From contig JAISYA010000243.1 of NCBI GenBank assembly GCA_031270205.1, forward strand, positions 1 through 32,007: DNA of 32,007 bases, read 5' to 3'. Source of the stretch: Treponema sp. GTDB lineage: Bacteria > Spirochaetota > Spirochaetia > Treponematales > Breznakiellaceae. The notes under the pieces were generated by a model. The model worked only from the letters and a program-made list of their open reading frames with translations, searched no databases and was not told where the DNA came from. This document shows positions 28,363 through 32,007 of this stretch, piece after piece. Positions within the stretch are counted from its first letter, which is position 1, and every line of letters starts with the position of its first letter. Position numbers and translations under genes: made by a program.

Positions 28363-28395
28363 GGCAGTTTCAAAGCGTCCAATTTTGAAACCGCC
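28363..28395 (+). other. Hairpin between secY and rpmJ
   Basis: GGCAGTTTCAAA gcgtccaat TTTGAAACCGCC, 12-bp stem with one mismatch. Confidence 0.75.
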
Positions 28396-28433
28396 GCAAT
28401 TGACGAATTTGAAGATTTAGGAGATTATGAAAG

Positions 28434-28547
28434 ATGAAAGTCAGGACCAGCGTGAAACCCATTTGCGATAAGTGCAAGGTGATTAAACGAAACGGGATCA
28501 TCCGTATCGTTTGTCAAAATCCAAAGCATAAACAAAAACAGGGCTAG
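28434..28547 (+). CDS. rpmJ: 50S ribosomal protein L36 (missing from the ORF track because it is short)
   Basis: Hand translation [37 protein letters not shown]. Confidence 0.97.
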   Translation: MKVRTSVKPICDKCKVIKRNGIIRIVCQNPKHKQKQG

Positions 28548-28555
28548 GAGAGCTT

Positions 28556-28615
28556 ATGAAATTGTGTTCATATTCGATTATGTGCGGCCGGCCGTTTGTG
28601 CGGGGTAAGAGGTAA
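28556..28615 (+). CDS. Candidate 19-aa small [22 protein letters not shown] between rpmJ and rpsM
   Basis: SD CTAGGAG followed by ATG; stop TAA two nt before the rpsM ATG. Hand translation. Confidence 0.35.
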   Translation: MKLCSYSIMCGRPFVRGKR

Positions 28616-28617
28616 CT

Positions 28618-28983
28618 ATGGCGCGTCTTGTGGGGATTGACCTCCCGAATAAACACGTAAACATCGCTTTGACTTACATTTACGGTATCGGCAGGCCCAG
28701 CGCGGACGAGATTTGCCAAAAGGCGAAAATCGATCCCATGCGGCTTATCAATGATCTAACCCAGGAAGAACTCAACGGGCTGCGGCAGATTATTGAAAGC
28801 GACTATAAGGTGGAAGGCCGCCTTCGCACCGAAATAGCCCTGAATATCAAGCGGCTTATGGACATCGGCTGTTACCGGGGGCTGCGGCACCGCAAGGGAC
28901 TGCCCCTCCGGGGCCAGCGGACCAGGACCAATGCCCGCACCCGCAAGGGCAAAAAGAAAACGGTCGCCGGAAAGAAGAAATAG
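28618..28983 (+). CDS. rpsM: 30S ribosomal protein S13
   Basis: [32 protein letters not shown]...[24 protein letters not shown]. Confidence 0.98.
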   Translation: MARLVGIDLPNKHVNIALTYIYGIGRPSADEICQKAKIDPMRLINDLTQEELNGLRQIIESDYKVEGRLRTEIALNIKRLMDIGCYRGLRHRKGLPLRGQRTRTNARTRKGKKKTVAGKKK

Positions 28984-28995
28984 TTGGAGGATTGA

Positions 28996-29379
28996 GTGGC
29001 TGCGAGTACGAAAAAACGGAAAGAGAAAAAATCGGTATACGAAGGCAACGTGTATATTCAGGCGACTTTCAACAATACGATTGTTACCATTACCGACCTC
29101 ATGGGGAACACCGTTTCATGGGCAAGTTCCGGCGGACACGGTTTCAGGGGCGCGAAAAAATCTACCCCCTTTGCGGCCCAGACCGTAACCGAGACCGCCG
29201 CCCAAAAAGCGATGCAGGCGGGCCTTAGGGAAGTGCATGTGTACGTGAAAGGTCCCGGTATCGGCAGGGAATCGGCTATCCGGCAGCTTGGGGCGCTGGG
29301 TATCAAGGTCAAGTCGATAAATGACGTTACCCCCATTCCGCATAACGGCTGCAGGCCGAGAAAAACCCGCCGTATCTAA
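28996..29379 (+). CDS. rpsK: 30S ribosomal protein S11 (GTG start)
   Basis: [46 protein letters not shown]...[18 protein letters not shown]. Confidence 0.98.
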   Translation: MAASTKKRKEKKSVYEGNVYIQATFNNTIVTITDLMGNTVSWASSGGHGFRGAKKSTPFAAQTVTETAAQKAMQAGLREVHVYVKGPGIGRESAIRQLGALGIKVKSINDVTPIPHNGCRPRKTRRI

Positions 29380-29406
29380 CGGCGCCGCATAGTAAGGGAG
29401 AAAGAT

Positions 29407-30042
29407 ATGGCAAGATATACCGGCCCCGTATGCAGAATGTGCCGGGTTGAACAGAAAAAACTGATGCTTAAGGGGGACCGCTGCAAAAGCGATAAATGTC
29501 CCATCAATAAAAAGCGGGCCGCCCCCGGAAAAGATCCCAAGGCCCGGCCCGGAAAGCGCTCCGATTACGGCGTGCAGCTTAGGGAAAAGCAAAGGCTCAA
29601 AAGAATCTACGGCATGCAGGAAAAACAGTTCAGCCTGTTTTTTGAACGGGCGCTGCGCATGCCCGGCATTACCGGCGAGAACCTTTTTGTGCTGCTGGAA
29701 CGGCGGCTTGATAACGTGGTGTACCGGCTCCGCTTCGCTTCCTCCAGAAGCCAGGCCCGGCAGATTGTGCTCCACGGTCATGTGCTGGTCAACGGCAAAA
29801 AAGTTTCGATACCCTCTTATCTGGTAAAAGCGGAGGATGAGATTAGCATCGCCGAAGGCAGCCGCGGCATGATGGTTATTAAGGATGCGTTAAAGGAATA
29901 CGGCAAGTCCGGGGCCATGCCCTGGCTTTCCCTTGATCCTGACGCAATGAAAGGAAAGTTCCTTGCCGTGCCCCGGCGCAGCGACATCACCGATCTTGGA
30001 GATATAAAGGAACAGATGATTATTGAATACTATTCTAAATAA
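29407..30042 (+). CDS. rpsD: 30S ribosomal protein S4
   Basis: MARYTGPVCRMCRVEQKKLMLKG...S4 domain LERRLDNVVYRLRFASSRSQARQIVLHGHVLVNGKKV. Confidence 0.98.
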   Translation: MARYTGPVCRMCRVEQKKLMLKGDRCKSDKCPINKKRAAPGKDPKARPGKRSDYGVQLREKQRLKRIYGMQEKQFSLFFERALRMPGITGENLFVLLERRLDNVVYRLRFASSRSQARQIVLHGHVLVNGKKVSIPSYLVKAEDEISIAEGSRGMMVIKDALKEYGKSGAMPWLSLDPDAMKGKFLAVPRRSDITDLGDIKEQMIIEYYSK

Positions 30043-30051
30043 GGAGTTCTC

Positions 30052-31140
30052 ATGGCCCGTAAGAACCTTCTAAAAGGATTCAAGCGTCCCAAAGGTATTA
30101 TCTTTGAGCATGGTGAGCTTCATTCCGGTTATGGTCAGTTCATCGCTTCTCCCTTCGAGCCGGGTTTCGGCATGACAGTGGGTAATACCCTGCGCAGGGT
30201 CCTCCTTTCCTCAATTCAGGGATATGCCATTACCGCTATCAAGGTTACCTCATACGACCCCACGGGAACCGCCCACAGCGTTTCCAGTGAGTTCGAGGAG
30301 ATTCCGAATATCGTAGAGGATACCCTGGAGGTGATCAACAACCTCAAGCAGATACGCCTGAAACTTTCCGATGATCTTGAGCAGGACATACTGCTCTACG
30401 AATGGTCCGGCAAGAAAGATGTGATGAGCGATGATTTTGCCCGGCCCGGACAAGTGGAAGTGTTCAGTACCGGCCAGCACATTATGTCCCTGACGGACGA
30501 CGCCAGGCTTGAGCTTGAGGTTCAAATCGACCTTGGCCGGGGCTATGTGCCTTCGGAAGTGAACGAGCGCTATGTGGAAGTTATCGGGACCATTCCGCTG
30601 GACGCGATTTTTTCGCCGGTAAAAAAAGTTAAATTCGCCGTGGAGCCGACCAGGGTAGGCCAGCGGAGCGATTATGACAAGCTCGTGCTTGACATTTGGA
30701 CCGACGGCACTGTCAGGCCGGATGACGCGCTCGCCGAGGCTGCGAAGATCGCCAAGGATCATTTCTCCGTCTTTATCAGTTTTGATGAAAACAACCAGGG
30801 ACTTGACGACGACACAGATGAAAACAACGAGCGTATCACGGCGATTCTCAACACCCCTGTGGAGGAGCTTGAGCTTTCGGTACGTTCGTCAAACTGCCTC
30901 AAGAACGCCAACATAAAAACCATCGGGGAACTGACACGGAAAACCGAGGACGATATCGCCAAGACCCGCAACTTTGGGAAGAAATCCCTCCAGGAGATCA
31001 AGGAGAAACTCAACGAGTGGAACCTGGGCCTGGGGATTACCGACCTGAGCGCCCTCAAAAACGCGGTCCGTGTGGCGCCTTCGCAGCCTCTACCGCCACC
31101 ACCGCCGCCGCCCCAAAAGGAAGCAGAAGATGAAGCATAG
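30052..31140 (+). CDS. rpoA: DNA-directed RNA polymerase subunit alpha with poly-proline C-terminal tail
   Basis: [30 protein letters not shown]...alpha-[52 protein letters not shown]; tail [17 protein letters not shown]. Confidence 0.98.
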   Translation: MARKNLLKGFKRPKGIIFEHGELHSGYGQFIASPFEPGFGMTVGNTLRRVLLSSIQGYAITAIKVTSYDPTGTAHSVSSEFEEIPNIVEDTLEVINNLKQIRLKLSDDLEQDILLYEWSGKKDVMSDDFARPGQVEVFSTGQHIMSLTDDARLELEVQIDLGRGYVPSEVNERYVEVIGTIPLDAIFSPVKKVKFAVEPTRVGQRSDYDKLVLDIWTDGTVRPDDALAEAAKIAKDHFSVFISFDENNQGLDDDTDENNERITAILNTPVEELELSVRSSNCLKNANIKTIGELTRKTEDDIAKTRNFGKKSLQEIKEKLNEWNLGLGITDLSALKNAVRVAPSQPLPPPPPPPQKEAEDEA

Positions 31141-31540
31141 AAGAGGATTTAACCCCCTGGAACGAATGGCCGCTCACCGCAAGGCCCTGCACCGCAACAT
31201 GGTAACGAGCCTTTTCAGGCATGAGCGGATCAAAACTACCAAGGCCAAGGCCCTGGAAATACGCAGAAGCGCGGAAAGACTGATCACCCGCGCCAAAGAA
31301 GACTCGGTTCACAACCGGCGCATTGTCTCAAGCCGCCTTTTTGATGAGGGTATTGTAGCCAAGTTGTTTACCGACATCGCCCGGCGGATGAAGGAACGGA
31401 ACGGCGGCTATACCCGCGTCATTAAGCTCGGCGAACGGGCCGGGGATGCCGCGGAAATGGTGATTCTGGAACTGGTAGATTACAAACTTGATACCGGCGA
31501 AAGCGCCAAAAAAGCGAAGAAAAAAAGAAGCGAAAGCTAG
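31130..31540 (+). CDS. rplQ: 50S ribosomal protein L17
   Basis: [56 protein letters not shown]; start overlaps rpoA end. Confidence 0.97.
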   Translation: MKHRRGFNPLERMAAHRKALHRNMVTSLFRHERIKTTKAKALEIRRSAERLITRAKEDSVHNRRIVSSRLFDEGIVAKLFTDIARRMKERNGGYTRVIKLGERAGDAAEMVILELVDYKLDTGESAKKAKKKRSES

Positions 31541-31705
31541 CAGCCTGTCGCGCTTGTGGATTTTTTGCAATTTTTCAGGAAAGCGCAAAAAAATCCTCAA
31601 TCAAGAGGCTGCTTGCTGCTAAAGCAGCCCGGCAGCCCGGCAGTTTGCGGGGCAAAAAATCGCCAAGAGGCGATTTTTGGGGATTAATGCGCGAAGCGCA
31701 ACAAA
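31537..31705 (+). repeat. Structured interspersed repeat, copy 2 (after rplQ)
   Basis: Collinear with copy 1 at 25495-25658, from CTAGCAGCCTGT to TAATGCGCGaAGCGCAACAAA. Confidence 0.88.
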
Positions 31706-31728
31706 ATGCTGTAGATAAGGGGAAATAG

Positions 31729-31938
31729 ATGTCGAAAGCGCGCAGAGGCAAGGGGATTTGTGATCAAGTCGCCCATGGCCGGGGTATCTGCCCGGTCTGC
31801 GGCCGGAATAATGTGAAGATTCTCTACGAACAGGAAGCCGGCGGGGCAAAAGTCAAGGTATGCAAAATATGCAGGGCCGCCATCAAGCACGGCAAAAAAA
31901 CGGTAAGCGTATCAGAGCCGGCGGCCGCGGAGGCGTAA
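31729..31938 (+). CDS. Small basic CxxC/CxxC zinc-ribbon-like protein, unknown function
   Basis: 69 aa MSKARRGKGICDQVAHGRGICPVCGRNNVKILYEQEAGGAKVKVCKICRAAIKHGKKTVSVSEPAAAEA; SD AAGGGG. Confidence 0.65.
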   Translation: MSKARRGKGICDQVAHGRGICPVCGRNNVKILYEQEAGGAKVKVCKICRAAIKHGKKTVSVSEPAAAEA

Positions 31939-32007
31939 CCGCTTCGGGACAGGGAGCGAATTTAACCACACGGAACACGAAGGTTCGTTGGTACAAACCC
32001 TGACTTT

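Overview
The window looks like a spirochaete chromosome segment (Treponema-like, judged from remembered EF-Tu and ribosomal protein sequences; not searched). It has four parts. (1) An OmpA-like outer-membrane protein gene. (2) A YtfQRT/YjfF-type sugar ABC importer, preceded by a second YtfQ-like lipoprotein, a YesM/LytS-type histidine kinase and a YesN/AraC-type response regulator. (3) A YbaK-type deacylase, a hairpin-repeat array, adenine deaminase and glutamate formiminotransferase. (4) The str/S10/spc/alpha ribosomal protein superoperon: rpsL, rpsG, tuf, then rpsJ through rplQ, including secY, rpmJ and rpoA, ending with a small CxxC protein. Most of the ribosomal region is ordinary. The signals I consider most worth follow-up are: a ~165-bp structured repeat present twice inside or at the end of the ribosomal operon, each copy running from the upstream stop codon to a downstream in-frame ATG; a 13-unit tandem array of tetraloop hairpins whose arms change in concert; a candidate rpsL promoter whose 17-nt spacer contains a T15 tract; a candidate three-component sugar sensor with a 22-bp-spaced direct repeat upstream of the transporter; two small ORFs that bridge gene pairs; and a poly-proline run placed on the rplQ ribosome-binding site. 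All functional statements about these are inference.
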